DNA from: Actinomyces oris
GTDB taxonomy: Bacteria > Actinomycetota > Actinomycetes > Actinomycetales > Actinomycetaceae
DNA: 64,000 nucleotides
Direction of reading: 5' to 3'
Assembly: GCF_001553935.1 (NCBI RefSeq)
Contig: NZ_CP014232.1
Span: 248,001 to 312,000 of the forward strand
Positions 44,708 through 53,947 of this stretch are shown one piece after another. Position 1 is the first letter of the stretch. Every line of letters starts with the position of its first letter. A program made the translations under genes and the position numbers. The notes under the pieces are model-generated. The model saw only the letters and a list, made by a program, of their open reading frames with translations, did no database searches and was not told where the DNA came from.

Positions 44708-46128
44708 ACGGCATTCTCACCGGATTCTTCGGCGCCATCGTCGAGGCCTGGGCCCAGCTGCGCATCGGCAAGCTGAGGGTCCTGCTATCGCTGGTGGGCG
44801 TGGCGGCGGCGGTGGCGGCCATGACCTTCGTCATCGCCCTGGGTCAGGTCTCCGTCGACGCCATCAACAAGGTCAGCGAGAAGTACACCGGCCGCCCGGG
44901 CACGGTGACGATCAACGTCAGCCCCACCGGCAAGGGCCTGGACCAGGCCCTCCAGGCCGACGACGCCCCCGAGTCGAGCACCGGCGCAGACTCAGGTGCC
45001 AGCGGCGGCAGTAGCGACGGTGCGGGCGGTACCGGCGGCGCAGGCAGTGCGGGCGCCGCAGGGGGCGCTGGTAGCGGGGGCGGAGGCTCCACGACCAGCG
45101 CTGCGACCGCGGCGAAGATCTCCTCGGCGATGAACAGCTTCGTCGAGCGCTACGAGGTCAAGTCCTGGGCGACGACCTACACCTCCAACGTGCGCTTCTC
45201 CTTCCCCGACGGCGCTCGGAGCGTGCCCACCCAGACCGTGAGCCTGAGCTACGGGCTCCTGCACCACAAGACCGTCTCCCAGGGGCGCTGGTTCACCGCG
45301 CAGGACGAGGACGACCTCTCCCCGAGCATGGTCGTCACCCAGGGATTCCTCGACGCACTGGGGATCCAGCAGCTCACCGAGCCGGTCACCATCACCTCCT
45401 TCTCCCCGGTGCAGACCTCCTTCACGATCGTCGGCGTCCTGGAGGCGGAGGACCTCTCCCTCATGGGCTGCAGCGGCGACCCCGAGCGGGACGCGGGCCT
45501 GCCGTGCACCCAGCCCGTGACCGCCTTCGCCCTCAACACGCCCTATGAGCACTGGCTGCCCAAGGACGCCGCCCGCCCCGCCCCCACGCTGGAGATCTGG
45601 GCCGGTCAGGACGGCGCGAAGGAGGTCGCCAGCCTGGCCAAGAAGGACCTGGACGCGCGCTTCGGTCAGGGCTCGACCCAGGCCGAGGACAACCTCCAGA
45701 GCGGTGGCCTCACCTCCAGCGCGAACACCTTCACCCAGGTGGTCACGGCCGCCGGCGTGTTCGTCATGCTGCTGGGGGCCCTGAGCCTGGTCAACATCTC
45801 ACTGGTGACCGTGCGTCAACGCATCCACGAGATCGGGGTGCGACGCTCCTTCGGGGCGACGAGCCGACGCATCTTCTTCTCCATCATGCTGGAGTCGGTG
45901 GTGGCCACCGTGGTCGCCGGCGTCGTCGGCATCGGGATCGCCATCGTAGGGATGCGCTTCATGCCGCTGAGCACCTTCCTGGGCATCCCGGTGACCACGA
46001 CCCCGCCCTTCCCCATGGTGGCGGCTGTCATCGGCCTGGTCGCGGCCACCGCCGTGGGCGCGCTGGCGGGCATCATCCCGGCGATCGTGGCCACCCGCAT
46101 CCGGCCGATCGACGCGATCCGCTACTGA
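44704..46128 (+). CDS. MacB-like ABC transporter permease
   Basis: A 474-residue FtsX-type permease. Helix 1 lies near the N-terminus (RVLLSLVGVAAAVAAMTFVIAL). A large extracytoplasmic domain contains a Gly/Ala/Ser-rich low-complexity loop at about residues 95-140. Three C-terminal helices include VSLVTVRQRIHEIGVRRSFGATSRRI (read from LVTVRQRIHEIGVRRSFGA), the coupling motif of this family. With the fusion protein and ATPase it probably exports a peptide, lipid or antibiotic; cargo unknown. Confidence 0.88.
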   Translation: MNGILTGFFGAIVEAWAQLRIGKLRVLLSLVGVAAAVAAMTFVIALGQVSVDAINKVSEKYTGRPGTVTINVSPTGKGLDQALQADDAPESSTGADSGASGGSSDGAGGTGGAGSAGAAGGAGSGGGGSTTSAATAAKISSAMNSFVERYEVKSWATTYTSNVRFSFPDGARSVPTQTVSLSYGLLHHKTVSQGRWFTAQDEDDLSPSMVVTQGFLDALGIQQLTEPVTITSFSPVQTSFTIVGVLEAEDLSLMGCSGDPERDAGLPCTQPVTAFALNTPYEHWLPKDAARPAPTLEIWAGQDGAKEVASLAKKDLDARFGQGSTQAEDNLQSGGLTSSANTFTQVVTAAGVFVMLLGALSLVNISLVTVRQRIHEIGVRRSFGATSRRIFFSIMLESVVATVVAGVVGIGIAIVGMRFMPLSTFLGIPVTTTPPFPMVAAVIGLVAATAVGALAGIIPAIVATRIRPIDAIRY

Positions 46129-46133
46129 AAGGC

Positions 46134-46170
46134 CGTCGGGGTCGGGCCGAACAGGCACCCGACCCCGACG
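46134..46170. terminator. terminator between convergent exporter operon and exonuclease gene
   Basis: CGTCGGGGTCGGG (46134-46146) pairs perfectly with 46158-46170 around an 11-base loop. Confidence 0.75.
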
Positions 46171-46197
46171 TGCTCTCCGAAAAGGTCAGCCGCGTCT

Positions 46198-47031
46198 TCA
46201 GCGGTACTCGACGACGAGCGGGGCATGGTCGGACCAGCGCGAGGCGTAGTCGGGCGCCCGGTCCACGGTGACGCTGTGGGCCCGCTCGGCCAGGGCGGGG
46301 GTGAGGACCTGGTAGTCGATCCGCCAGCCGGTGTTGTTGTCGAAGGCCTTGCCGCGCTGGGACCACCACGTGTAGGGCCCCTGCTCCTCATCCCCCACGA
46401 GGTGGCGCGAGGCGTCCACCCAGCCGGAGGCGAACCAGCCCTCCAAGTGGGCGATCTCCTCATCCATGACGCCGGCGATCTTGTTGTGGTTGGGCTTCCA
46501 GTTCTTGATGTCACGCTCGGAGCGCACCACGTTGAGGTCCCCGGCCATGACAACCTGGGACCCACCATCACGGGCGGCGGCCAGGAGCTCGGCCATGCGG
46601 GCATCGACGAGCTCGAGGTGGGCGTACTTCTGGTCCATCTTCTCGGTGCCCAGCTGGCCGGAATGCAGGTAGGCGGAGATGACGGTGAGCTGCTCGACGC
46701 CGTCGAGGCCGGCGAGGCTCAGGTCGGCCTCGAGCCAGCGGCCGGAGTCGACGTCGGGCTCCTCGGTGCCGGCAGCGGCAACGCCGTAGCGCAGCTCGCC
46801 GAGAGTGGCCGGGCCGCCCTCGCGCACGGCGACGCCCACGCCCGCACGCCCCTTGATACGGCAGGGCCAGATGGCGGCCTCGTAGCCGGGCAGGAGGTCG
46901 ACGGCGATCTGCTCGTCGGCTCGGACCTCCTGGAGCAGGAGGATGTCGGGGGCGGAGGCGGCGAGCCACTCCCCCATGCCCTTGCGGGCGGCGGCCCGGA
47001 TGCCGTTGACGTTGACGGTGGCGATACGCAT
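46198..47031 (-). CDS. exodeoxyribonuclease III / AP endonuclease
   Basis: A 277-residue Mg2+-dependent endonuclease/exonuclease of the ExoIII family for base-excision repair. Motifs are IATVNVNGIRAA, LLLQEVRADE (metal Glu), VMAGDLNVVRSERD (catalytic Asp/Asn), NNTGWRIDYQVL and SDHAPLVVEY with the catalytic His. The ATG at 47031 gives the normal N-terminus, and TAGGCT lies seven bases upstream, so the message is probably leaderless. Divergent from acylphosphatase. Confidence 0.92.
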   Translation of the reverse strand: MRIATVNVNGIRAAARKGMGEWLAASAPDILLLQEVRADEQIAVDLLPGYEAAIWPCRIKGRAGVGVAVREGGPATLGELRYGVAAAGTEEPDVDSGRWLEADLSLAGLDGVEQLTVISAYLHSGQLGTEKMDQKYAHLELVDARMAELLAAARDGGSQVVMAGDLNVVRSERDIKNWKPNHNKIAGVMDEEIAHLEGWFASGWVDASRHLVGDEEQGPYTWWSQRGKAFDNNTGWRIDYQVLTPALAERAHSVTVDRAPDYASRWSDHAPLVVEYR

Positions 47032-47077
47032 GGCGGCAAGCCTACGCGCTCGGCCCTGAGCCTGAGACGATAGGTCC

Positions 47078-47383
47078 ATGAGCGACGCCGGTAGGAGTGC
47101 CAGCACCGTGAGAACCGTTCACGTCCTGGTCCAGGGCACGGTCCAGGGGGTGGGCTTCCGCTACCACTGCGCCTACACCGCCCAGGAGCTGGGGGTGGTG
47201 GGACAGGTCCGCAACCTGCCCGACGGCGACGTCGAGGTCACAGCCCAGGGCGAGCCGGAGGCCGTGGGCCGGCTGATCACGTGGCTGAGGCGCGGCCCGC
47301 GGTGGGCCTCGGTGCGCCGGCTCACCGTCACCGACCTGCACGCCGGCTGCCTGGATGAGCGCAGGTTCGAGATCACCGGGTGA
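47078..47383 (+). CDS. acyP: acylphosphatase
   Basis: A 101-residue enzyme that hydrolyses carboxyl-phosphate bonds such as acetyl phosphate. The catalytic pattern is GTVQGVGFRYHCAYTAQELG, with the phosphate-binding Arg, and the second motif VGQVRNLPDGDVEVTAQG includes the catalytic Asn. The N-terminus is about ten residues longer than usual. GACGAT lies six bases before the ATG. It is followed after 12 bases by a small membrane protein gene. Confidence 0.93.
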   Translation: MSDAGRSASTVRTVHVLVQGTVQGVGFRYHCAYTAQELGVVGQVRNLPDGDVEVTAQGEPEAVGRLITWLRRGPRWASVRRLTVTDLHAGCLDERRFEITG

Positions 47384-47395
47384 GAGGATCGGGCC

Positions 47396-47620
47396 ATGGA
47401 ACCCGACGACGCCCGGGCGCCGCGCAGCGCCCGACGAGTCGGCGTGTGGATGGCGGTTATCGTCATCGCCGCCGCCTTGCCCGTGCTGGCTCAGACCTCG
47501 CTGCTGTCCCGCGTCAGCACCCTGTTGTGGCTGGCCTCCATGCCGCTGTGCATCCTGGGCTGTGCGATGCTGGCCAAGGAGCTGGCGGCGCGTCGCGCCT
47601 CCCGGCCGGAGGAGGACTGA
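47396..47620 (+). CDS. small two-helix membrane protein, unknown
   Basis: A 74-residue protein I do not recognise. It has a charged N-terminus, two hydrophobic segments (VGVWMAVIVIAAALPVLA and LWLASMPLCILGCAMLA), and a short Arg/Glu tail. It starts 12 bases after the acylphosphatase stop and ends before a very strong terminator, so both are probably cotranscribed. Confidence 0.65.
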   Translation: MEPDDARAPRSARRVGVWMAVIVIAAALPVLAQTSLLSRVSTLLWLASMPLCILGCAMLAKELAARRASRPEED

Positions 47621-47651
47621 GCGCCCAACAGCGGTGAGCCGCAGACACAGA

Positions 47652-47691
47652 CTGACGGGGCGGATGAGGAGAGCCTCATCCGCCCCGTCAG
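47652..47691. terminator. very strong bidirectional terminator
   Basis: An 18-bp perfect stem (47652-47669 with 47674-47691) around the loop AGAG. It separates the convergent small membrane protein and choice-of-anchor L genes. Confidence 0.85.
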
Positions 47692-47716
47692 CCGTCTGCT
47701 GGTCGCAGTCTCGCTG

Positions 47717-48925
47717 TCAGCCGGTCTCAGAGCCGGTTAGGCGACGACGGCGCAGCATGAGCGCGACACCACCGCCGGCCAGGAGCAGCAGGGCGATGCC
47801 TCCCAGGAAGAGCGCCTGGGTTCCGGTCAGGGGCAGACCGGCCACCGTCTTCTTGGGGCTCGCGGTGGGCGAGGCGACGCTGTAGTCGGTCACGCCCGGC
47901 TTGCCCTGACCGGGCGGAGTGGCGGAGTCCTTGCCGTTGTTCGACCCGTTGGATCCGTTCCCGTTGGAACCCTTGCCGTTGCTGGGGATGTCACAGGTGC
48001 CGGCCTTGGCGTTGCAGGGGTCGGTGATCGGCTTGTCGGTGAAGCCCAGTCCCTGGGTGCGCAGGAGAACCGTGGAGTCGAGCTGACCGTCCTGGGCGTC
48101 GGCGATGGCCACGCGCACGTGCACCTTCTGCCCCGGGGTGACGGAGGCCTGGCAGGGCAGGGCGGAGGTGTAGCCGTTGAACTCCACGGGGATCTGTCCC
48201 GGGGTGTGTCCCGAGACATTGGCCGTGTAGTAGGCGGCGTTGGAGGACTCGTTGATCGAGGCGGCGCTCACGGCCGTCTGCGTGCCGGGGACGTGGGCGC
48301 ACTCGGTGCCGTTGACCTGGATGCTCAGCGGATCCTTGTATCCGCGCGACTGCCAGGAGGCCGGGGTGCCCTCGGTGGCACCGGCGTACTCCTCGGAGCC
48401 GAGGCTGTAGTAGAGGACGATGTTGGAGCTGGTGGCGGTGACGTCGAACTCCAGGACGGCCTCGTCGTAGACGTCGGTGCCGGCTACCTTGGCCAGTCCC
48501 GCCGGGTCCTCGACGACGCCGAAGTCACCAGTGGTGTCCAGGGCGTCGTTGGGTCCCAGGACGGCGGAGCGGGTGATGTCGGTGTCGGAGTCGGCGGTGG
48601 GATCGGGGTCGATAAGGGAGCCGGTGGATAGGGCGACCCCCTCGGTGATGGCGTTGCCGTCACCAGGCAGTCCCTTGACCGTGCCGATCTGGACGTCCTT
48701 GCCGGAGACGGATGCGTTGGAGACTGTCGCCTTCGGACCGGCGACCATCTGGGCGAGGCTCTGAGCGCTCACCGTGGAGGTGTTGCGCAGGGAGGTGGTG
48801 GACTGCCCGGCTGTGTTCGATGCCGGGGCGGCCACAGCCGGACCGGCTGCAGCCAGGGCGAGCGCAGTCAGGAGAGCGGATGTTGGTGCGGATAACCGTC
48901 GCAGACGGATGGGAATGATACTCAC
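47717..48925 (-). CDS. sortase-anchored choice-of-anchor L domain protein
   Basis: A 402-residue surface protein. A signal peptide ends near AGPAVAAPA. The body carries the choice-of-anchor L pattern (NAITEGVALSTGSL, EAVLEFDVTATSSNIVLYYS and LGSEEYAGA), followed by YTSALPCQASVTPGQKVHVR. After an Asn/Gly/Ser linker the C-terminus has LPLTG, a hydrophobic helix and RRRR, a sorting signal. GTG at 48925 has GGAGATCCT directly upstream. The domain is common in bacterial cell-surface proteins of unknown function; adhesion is possible. Confidence 0.85.
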   Translation of the reverse strand: MSIIPIRLRRLSAPTSALLTALALAAAGPAVAAPASNTAGQSTTSLRNTSTVSAQSLAQMVAGPKATVSNASVSGKDVQIGTVKGLPGDGNAITEGVALSTGSLIDPDPTADSDTDITRSAVLGPNDALDTTGDFGVVEDPAGLAKVAGTDVYDEAVLEFDVTATSSNIVLYYSLGSEEYAGATEGTPASWQSRGYKDPLSIQVNGTECAHVPGTQTAVSAASINESSNAAYYTANVSGHTPGQIPVEFNGYTSALPCQASVTPGQKVHVRVAIADAQDGQLDSTVLLRTQGLGFTDKPITDPCNAKAGTCDIPSNGKGSNGNGSNGSNNGKDSATPPGQGKPGVTDYSVASPTASPKKTVAGLPLTGTQALFLGGIALLLLAGGGVALMLRRRRLTGSETG

Positions 48926-49260
48926 AGGATCTCCGTTAGACACGGGGCCGCCCAGCGTTGAGCGACCACCTGAACCGACAGGCATGGGAGACCGAACAGC
49001 TCACGGAGAACGCGTTCAAGAATAACCGGACGATAAGACCTTTGCTTGTGGTCTATGTCACCAAAGTGCCGAAAACCTCAAGAAACCCTGAGAATGCAGG
49101 GGCTACGTCTTTGGTGGCAGTGTCCCGATATTGACAGAGCGGTCCAAAGACCTGTTCCTCCGCCCCCAGGTTCTCCTAAGGTTGGGCCTGGGAGATCACA
49201 TAACAAAGGCTCACGGCGCACTGACACCCTCATCCCTCATGAGTAAGGACAGTACGGACA
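48926..49260. promoter_or_regulatory. divergent regulatory region between surface protein and levansucrase genes
   Basis: 335 bases with no gene. It holds the palindrome GAACGCGTTC (49008-49017), which has the central CG of LacI/GalR-type operators, AGACC-N9-GGTCT (49036-49054), CACCAAAG (49059-49066) with its inverse CTTTGGTG (49109-49116), and CCCAGG/CCTGGG (49165-49170, 49187-49192). A TTGACA at 49131-49136 has no good -10 at normal distance. The region is lower in GC than its flanks and probably carries control of levansucrase. Confidence 0.45.
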
Positions 49261-51171
49261 ATGACCGTGACACACACTTCGTTCCGCGCCCGTCGCAGAC
49301 GACTGGCCGTGGCGCTGACGCTCGGACTCCTGGTGGCCGGGTCCGGCACCACTGCGCTCGCCGATGAGGCACCTTCCCCCAGCACCTCCCCCACCGCCAC
49401 CGCTACTGCCGAGGCCTCGCCCGAGGCGGGAGCGGACCAGAAGAACGACCAGTCCCCTGCCAACCAGGCGCAGGCGAGCCAGAGCCCCACCGAGCAGGCA
49501 CAGGCGGGCCAGAGCGACCAGCAGGCCGCCGGCGGAGCCGCGGCCCAGAACGCGAAGGGATTCAAGGCCGATAACCCCGGCTGGGCTAACGCCACCAAGC
49601 ACACCGGTGCGGCACACGGGGTCGAGGAGAACTACACCGCCAAGTGGACCCGCGCCGACGCCATGCAGATCCAGCGCGTCTCCAACCCCAATGCGCCGTC
49701 GGGCACCAACTCGATGCCCGAGCAGGTCACGATGCCGGAGATCTCCAACGGCTTCCCGGCCACGAGCGAGGACGTGTGGGTGTGGGACACCTGGACGCTG
49801 ACCGATGAAGCCGCCCACCAGATCTCCTACAACGGCTGGGAGATCGCCTTCTCCCTGGTGGCCGACCGGCACGCCGGCTACACCTTCGACGACCGCCACA
49901 CCCACGCGCGACTGGGCTTCTTCTACCGCAAGGCCGGCACGCAGACCTCCTCGGCCGACGGCGCAGGCAGCTCCAACGGCGGCTGGATCTACGGCGGACA
50001 CGTCTTCCCCGACGGCGCCTCCGGCTCGATCTTCGAGGATCAGAGCTTCACGGCCCAGACCGAGTGGTCCGGCTCGGCCCGCCTCATGGAGGGCAACAAG
50101 ATCCGCATGTTCTACACCTCGGTGGCCTTCTACAACACCGCCACCGGTGGCAGTGGCGACAAGGGCTACGGTCAGGACGGCAACGGCGGGTCCTCCAAGC
50201 CCTACGATCCGCGGATCGTGCAGTCCGAGGGGCGCATCTACGCTGACGAGAGCGGCGTGTGGCTCACCGGGTTCCGCACCCAGCACCAGCTTCTCGTCCC
50301 GGACGGCAAGTACTACCAGACCCGCGAGCAGAACCCGGGCGTGAACTTCCGCGACCCCTTCACCTTCCGCGACCAGAACAACCCCTCGGACCCCACCGAG
50401 TACATGGTCTTCGAGGGCAACTCGGCCTTCGTCCGTGAGCAGCAGTACGTCGACGCCGCGGCCAAGGCCGGGCAGAACACCACTCTGGCCACCTGCACCG
50501 CGGAGGACCTCGGCTACGAGCAGGGCGATCCCAAGGCCGAGACGGTCGAGGCGGTCAACCAGCGCGGCGGCCGCTACCAGCTGGCCAACGTGGGTCTGGC
50601 CCGGGCGAAGAACAAGGCGATGACCCAGTGGGAGTACCTGCCTCCGCTGCTGAGCGGCAACTGCGTCAACGATCAGACTGAGCGGCCGCAGATCTACTTC
50701 CAGGACGGCAAGTACTACCTGTTCACGATCTCGCACCGGGAGACCTACGCCGACGGGCTCCAGGGACCTGAGGGCGTCTACGGCTTCGTGGGCGACGGGC
50801 TGCGAAGCGACTACAAGCCGCTCAACCAGAACACGGGTATCGCGCTGGGCAACCCCATCAACCTCAACTTCAACCCGGGCAAGCCCTACTCGCCGGACTT
50901 CAACCAGAGCCCGTACACCTTCCAGTCCTACTCGCACTACGTCATGCCCGGCGGCCTGGTGGAGTCCTTCATCGACTCCATCGGCGGCAACAAGGACGGC
51001 AACCCGGTGCGTGGAGGCTCGCTGGCCCCGACGGTGAAGCTCACCATCTCCGGGGACACCACCTCGGTGGACCGCACCTACGGCACCAACGGCTTGGGGG
51101 GCTTCGCGGACATCCCCTCCGACAGGGCCCGCTCCAACGGCGGTGACACCCGCCCGCAGCGCCTGAAGTAG
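49261..51171 (+). CDS. secreted levansucrase (GH68 fructosyltransferase)
   Basis: A 636-residue enzyme that transfers fructose from sucrose to growing levan. A signal peptide (RLAVALTLGLLVAGSGTTALA) is followed by an Ala/Gln/Ser-rich stretch to about residue 100 and the GH68 five-blade propeller. Catalytic residues visible are nucleophile Asp176 (VWDTW), transition-state stabiliser Asp365 (FRDPF) and acid/base Glu474 (TERPQIY). There is no sorting signal at the C-terminus, so it should be released. Actinomyces of dental plaque are known to make levan. The convergent GH32 enzyme can degrade the product. Confidence 0.95.
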   Translation: MTVTHTSFRARRRRLAVALTLGLLVAGSGTTALADEAPSPSTSPTATATAEASPEAGADQKNDQSPANQAQASQSPTEQAQAGQSDQQAAGGAAAQNAKGFKADNPGWANATKHTGAAHGVEENYTAKWTRADAMQIQRVSNPNAPSGTNSMPEQVTMPEISNGFPATSEDVWVWDTWTLTDEAAHQISYNGWEIAFSLVADRHAGYTFDDRHTHARLGFFYRKAGTQTSSADGAGSSNGGWIYGGHVFPDGASGSIFEDQSFTAQTEWSGSARLMEGNKIRMFYTSVAFYNTATGGSGDKGYGQDGNGGSSKPYDPRIVQSEGRIYADESGVWLTGFRTQHQLLVPDGKYYQTREQNPGVNFRDPFTFRDQNNPSDPTEYMVFEGNSAFVREQQYVDAAAKAGQNTTLATCTAEDLGYEQGDPKAETVEAVNQRGGRYQLANVGLARAKNKAMTQWEYLPPLLSGNCVNDQTERPQIYFQDGKYYLFTISHRETYADGLQGPEGVYGFVGDGLRSDYKPLNQNTGIALGNPINLNFNPGKPYSPDFNQSPYTFQSYSHYVMPGGLVESFIDSIGGNKDGNPVRGGSLAPTVKLTISGDTTSVDRTYGTNGLGGFADIPSDRARSNGGDTRPQRLK

Positions 51172-51199
51172 GCGTCGCCCCGAGCGTCACTGCTTGAGC

Positions 51200-51241
51200 A
51201 GGAGGTGGGGTCGTCGGAATCTTCCGGCGGCCCCACCTCCT
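51200..51241. terminator. terminator between convergent levansucrase and fructanase genes
   Basis: AGGAGGTGGGG (51200-51210) pairs with 51231-51241, and inner bases also pair in part. Confidence 0.65.
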
Positions 51242-51265
51242 CGTCGTCGTAGTCCTGCGGCGCCC

Positions 51266-53008
51266 TTACAGGGCTGCGGCCAGAGGGGTGAGGCTTCCGG
51301 AGGTGATGGTGGCCGTGCCCTTGGCTCCCAGGACGATCTCCTGGCAGGAGGGGGCGGTGAAGACCAGGAGGCTACCGACTGTGGCGCCGTCGTCGACGAA
51401 GACCTCGAGGCTGGAGCGGTCCAGGTAGAGGTGCAGACGCACTGTGGAGCCGGCGGGGCGGTACTGCGTCTGGCGGCGCAGGGCGAAGTCGGTGGTGGTC
51501 CCCTCGTCCTTGCCGTCGACCTGCGTGAGCCCGCCGTCGGTGCGGTCCAGGTAGAGGGTGCCGGCCGAGACGTTGACGCCGACGCGCACCTCCTGGGTCT
51601 TGCCGTCGACCTCCCCGCGGGCCAGGCCCAGCCAGGCCTCGGAGGCCTGGGAGATATCCAGCGTCAGGTCGATCTCGACCGTGCGGCCCGAGCCTAGAGC
51701 CGTCACCGTGTCGGTGGCCTTGAGGCCGGCGAGGTCGGTGGCCCGCCCGCGCAGGGCGTCGAGCTCGGGGACGGGTTTCTGCACGAGGGTGCGCTTACCG
51801 CCAACGGTGGTCAGGGACAGCTCGCGCGGGATGCTCATCTCACCGCGCCAGTCCCCAGTGGGCAGCGAGTAGGGGTAGTTCCAGTTGCCCAGCCAGGCCA
51901 TCCACACGCGGCGGCCCTCGACGTGCTCGAAGCTCTGGGCGGCGTAGAAGTCCTGGCCGACGTCGGTGAAGCGGGTGTCGCGGTCCTCGGGGAAGAAGAC
52001 GGAGCCGTCGAAGTCGCCGATGAAGTACTGGGCGGTGGAGCCGCCCGTCTCCTCGTTGGCTCCCACCGAGAGGGTCATGACCCAGCGGGTGCGCCCGTCG
52101 CTGGAGTCGGTCAGGGGGAAGAGGTCGGGGCACTCCCACACGGCGGCGTGCGAGCCGATGCCCTGGCCGAAGTCGCTGGCGTGACTCCAGGCCTTGAGGT
52201 CGGTGGAGCGGAAGAGGGAGACGTGGTCCCCGGCGGAGACAATCATGATCCAGGCCTTGGAGTCCTCGTGCCAGAAGACCTTGGGGTCGCGGAAGTCCTT
52301 GCGCCCGTCGTTGGGGATGACGGGGTTGCCGGAGAAGCGCCGCCAGCTCCTCCCCCGGTCGGTGGAGTAGGCCAGGGACTGGGCCTCACCGCCCTCGGTG
52401 GAGGTGTAGACGGCCACCATGCCGCCGCCCTTGACCAGGCCGGAGGTGTCGGCGCCGTCGACGACGCAGCTGCCGGACATGGCCAGGCCCTGCGCGTCGT
52501 GCTTCAGGGCCGTCCCCTGGCGCTTCCAGTGCACCATGTCAGGGCTGATCGCGTGGGCCCAGGTGCCGTCCTGCTGGTGGAAGAGGTGGTACTCGCCCTC
52601 GTAGAGGACCAGGCCGTTGGGGTCGGCGAGATTCCCCGTGGCGGGGCTGTAGTGGTAGGCGGGGCGGTAGGCGGCCGAGGCCGCCGAGTCGGTGGCCGTG
52701 GGCGTCGGCGAGCTCCGGCGCCCCGTGGTGCAGCGCACCAGGATGGCTCCGCCCACGATGAGAGCGCCGGCACCAACCGCGCCGAGGATCAGGGTCCGAC
52801 GCCGCAGGCCGGTCCCGTGCGGCTGCGGGGCCTGGGAGCCGGTCGCCTCCGGCGAGGGCGACACAGGCGCCGTGTCCGCGGGGGTCGGCGGACACACCTC
52901 CGGCTGAGTCGGCGCAGGTTCCGAGGAGCTCGGGGAGCCTGCCGACTCAGCCGGATGGGTGGGGTGGTCAGGATGGGAGGGATGGGCGCCGTGGGACTCG
53001 TCCGTCAT
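51266..53008 (-). CDS. membrane-anchored GH32 fructanase/sucrase
   Basis: A 580-residue glycoside hydrolase family 32 protein cleaving beta-fructosides such as levan, inulin or sucrose. Residues 1-70 are a polar His/Pro/Ser-rich segment, and 73-92 form a membrane helix, so the enzyme is tethered outside with its N-terminus in the cell. Catalytic residues are nucleophile Asp129 (LADPNG), Asp241 (FRDPK) and acid/base Glu292 (ECPDL). The usual Asn before the nucleophile (NDPNG) is Ala128 here. A C-terminal beta-sandwich region follows. Convergent with levansucrase. Confidence 0.92.
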   Translation of the reverse strand: MTDESHGAHPSHPDHPTHPAESAGSPSSSEPAPTQPEVCPPTPADTAPVSPSPEATGSQAPQPHGTGLRRRTLILGAVGAGALIVGGAILVRCTTGRRSSPTPTATDSAASAAYRPAYHYSPATGNLADPNGLVLYEGEYHLFHQQDGTWAHAISPDMVHWKRQGTALKHDAQGLAMSGSCVVDGADTSGLVKGGGMVAVYTSTEGGEAQSLAYSTDRGRSWRRFSGNPVIPNDGRKDFRDPKVFWHEDSKAWIMIVSAGDHVSLFRSTDLKAWSHASDFGQGIGSHAAVWECPDLFPLTDSSDGRTRWVMTLSVGANEETGGSTAQYFIGDFDGSVFFPEDRDTRFTDVGQDFYAAQSFEHVEGRRVWMAWLGNWNYPYSLPTGDWRGEMSIPRELSLTTVGGKRTLVQKPVPELDALRGRATDLAGLKATDTVTALGSGRTVEIDLTLDISQASEAWLGLARGEVDGKTQEVRVGVNVSAGTLYLDRTDGGLTQVDGKDEGTTTDFALRRQTQYRPAGSTVRLHLYLDRSSLEVFVDDGATVGSLLVFTAPSCQEIVLGAKGTATITSGSLTPLAAAL

Positions 53009-53050
53009 GGCCTCAAGGTTATCGGCCGGTCGGGCGAGCGGCGACGTCCC

Positions 53051-53947
53051 TCAGAGCGAGCGCTCCGCGGTCTCGACCACGTTGGCCAGCAGCAGGGCGC
53101 GGGTCATGGGGCCCACGCCGCCGGGGTTGGGCGAGAGCCAGGAGGCCACCTCGTCGACGCCGTCGGCGACGTCACCGGCGATGCGACCCTTGCCAGTGGC
53201 CGGATCGACGACGCGCGAGACGCCCACGTCCAGGACGACGGCGCCGGGGGCGACCATCTCCGGGGTGATGATGCCGGGGCTGCCGGCCGCGGAGATGACG
53301 ACGTCGGCCCGGCGCACGTGCTCGGCCAGGTCCGTGGTTCCGGTGTGGCAGATGTCCACGGTGGCGTTGACGTCCTTGCGGCCCAGGAGCAGGCCGATGG
53401 AGCGGCCCACCGTGACCCCGCGGCCGACGACGCACACGTTGCGGCCGGCCAGGTCGATGCCGTGACGCTCCATGAGCTCGATGCAGCCGCGCGGCGTGCA
53501 GGGCAGGGGCGAGTCGATGGGCCCCGAGGCCCGCAGCACCAGGCGCCCCAGGTTGGTGGGGTGCAGGCCGTCGGCGTCCTTGTCCGGGTCGACGCGCTCC
53601 AGGATCGCGTTGGTGTCCACGCCCGCCGGCAGCGGGAGCTGGACGATGTAGCCGGTGCAGGCGTCATCCGCATTGAGGCGGTCGACGGCGGCCTCAACCT
53701 CGGCCTGGGTGGCGGTGGCCGGCAGGTCCTCGCGGATGGAGAGGATGCCGACCTCGGCGCAGTCGGCGTGCTTGCCGGCGACGTACTTGACGCTGCCGGG
53801 GTCCTCCCCCACCAGGACCGTGCCCAGGCCGGGGGTGACGCCGCGCTCGCGCAGTGCCGTCACGCGTTCCTTGAGCTCGGCCTTGAGGGCGGCGGCCGTG
53901 GCCTTGCCGTCCAGGACCCGGGCCGCCCCGTTCCAGGGAGCCCTCAC
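53051..53947 (-). CDS. folD: bifunctional methylenetetrahydrofolate dehydrogenase/cyclohydrolase
   Basis: A 298-residue enzyme linking 5,10-methylene- and 10-formyl-tetrahydrofolate. Motifs are the catalytic Lys region [49 protein letters not shown] and [16 protein letters not shown] (NADP binding). The C-terminal [15 protein letters not shown] is the family signature. GTG at 53947 overlaps the glyA stop (GTGA), so both respond to the riboswitch upstream of glyA. Confidence 0.95.
   Translation of the reverse strand: MRAPWNGAARVLDGKATAAALKAELKERVTALRERGVTPGLGTVLVGEDPGSVKYVAGKHADCAEVGILSIREDLPATATQAEVEAAVDRLNADDACTGYIVQLPLPAGVDTNAILERVDPDKDADGLHPTNLGRLVLRASGPIDSPLPCTPRGCIELMERHGIDLAGRNVCVVGRGVTVGRSIGLLLGRKDVNATVDICHTGTTDLAEHVRRADVVISAAGSPGIITPEMVAPGAVVLDVGVSRVVDPATGKGRIAGDVADGVDEVASWLSPNPGGVGPMTRALLLANVVETAERSL

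Noticed and set aside
49131..49159. TTGACA as a levansucrase promoter -35
   Set aside because: No acceptable -10 lies 16-19 bases downstream (GTTCCT at the expected place).
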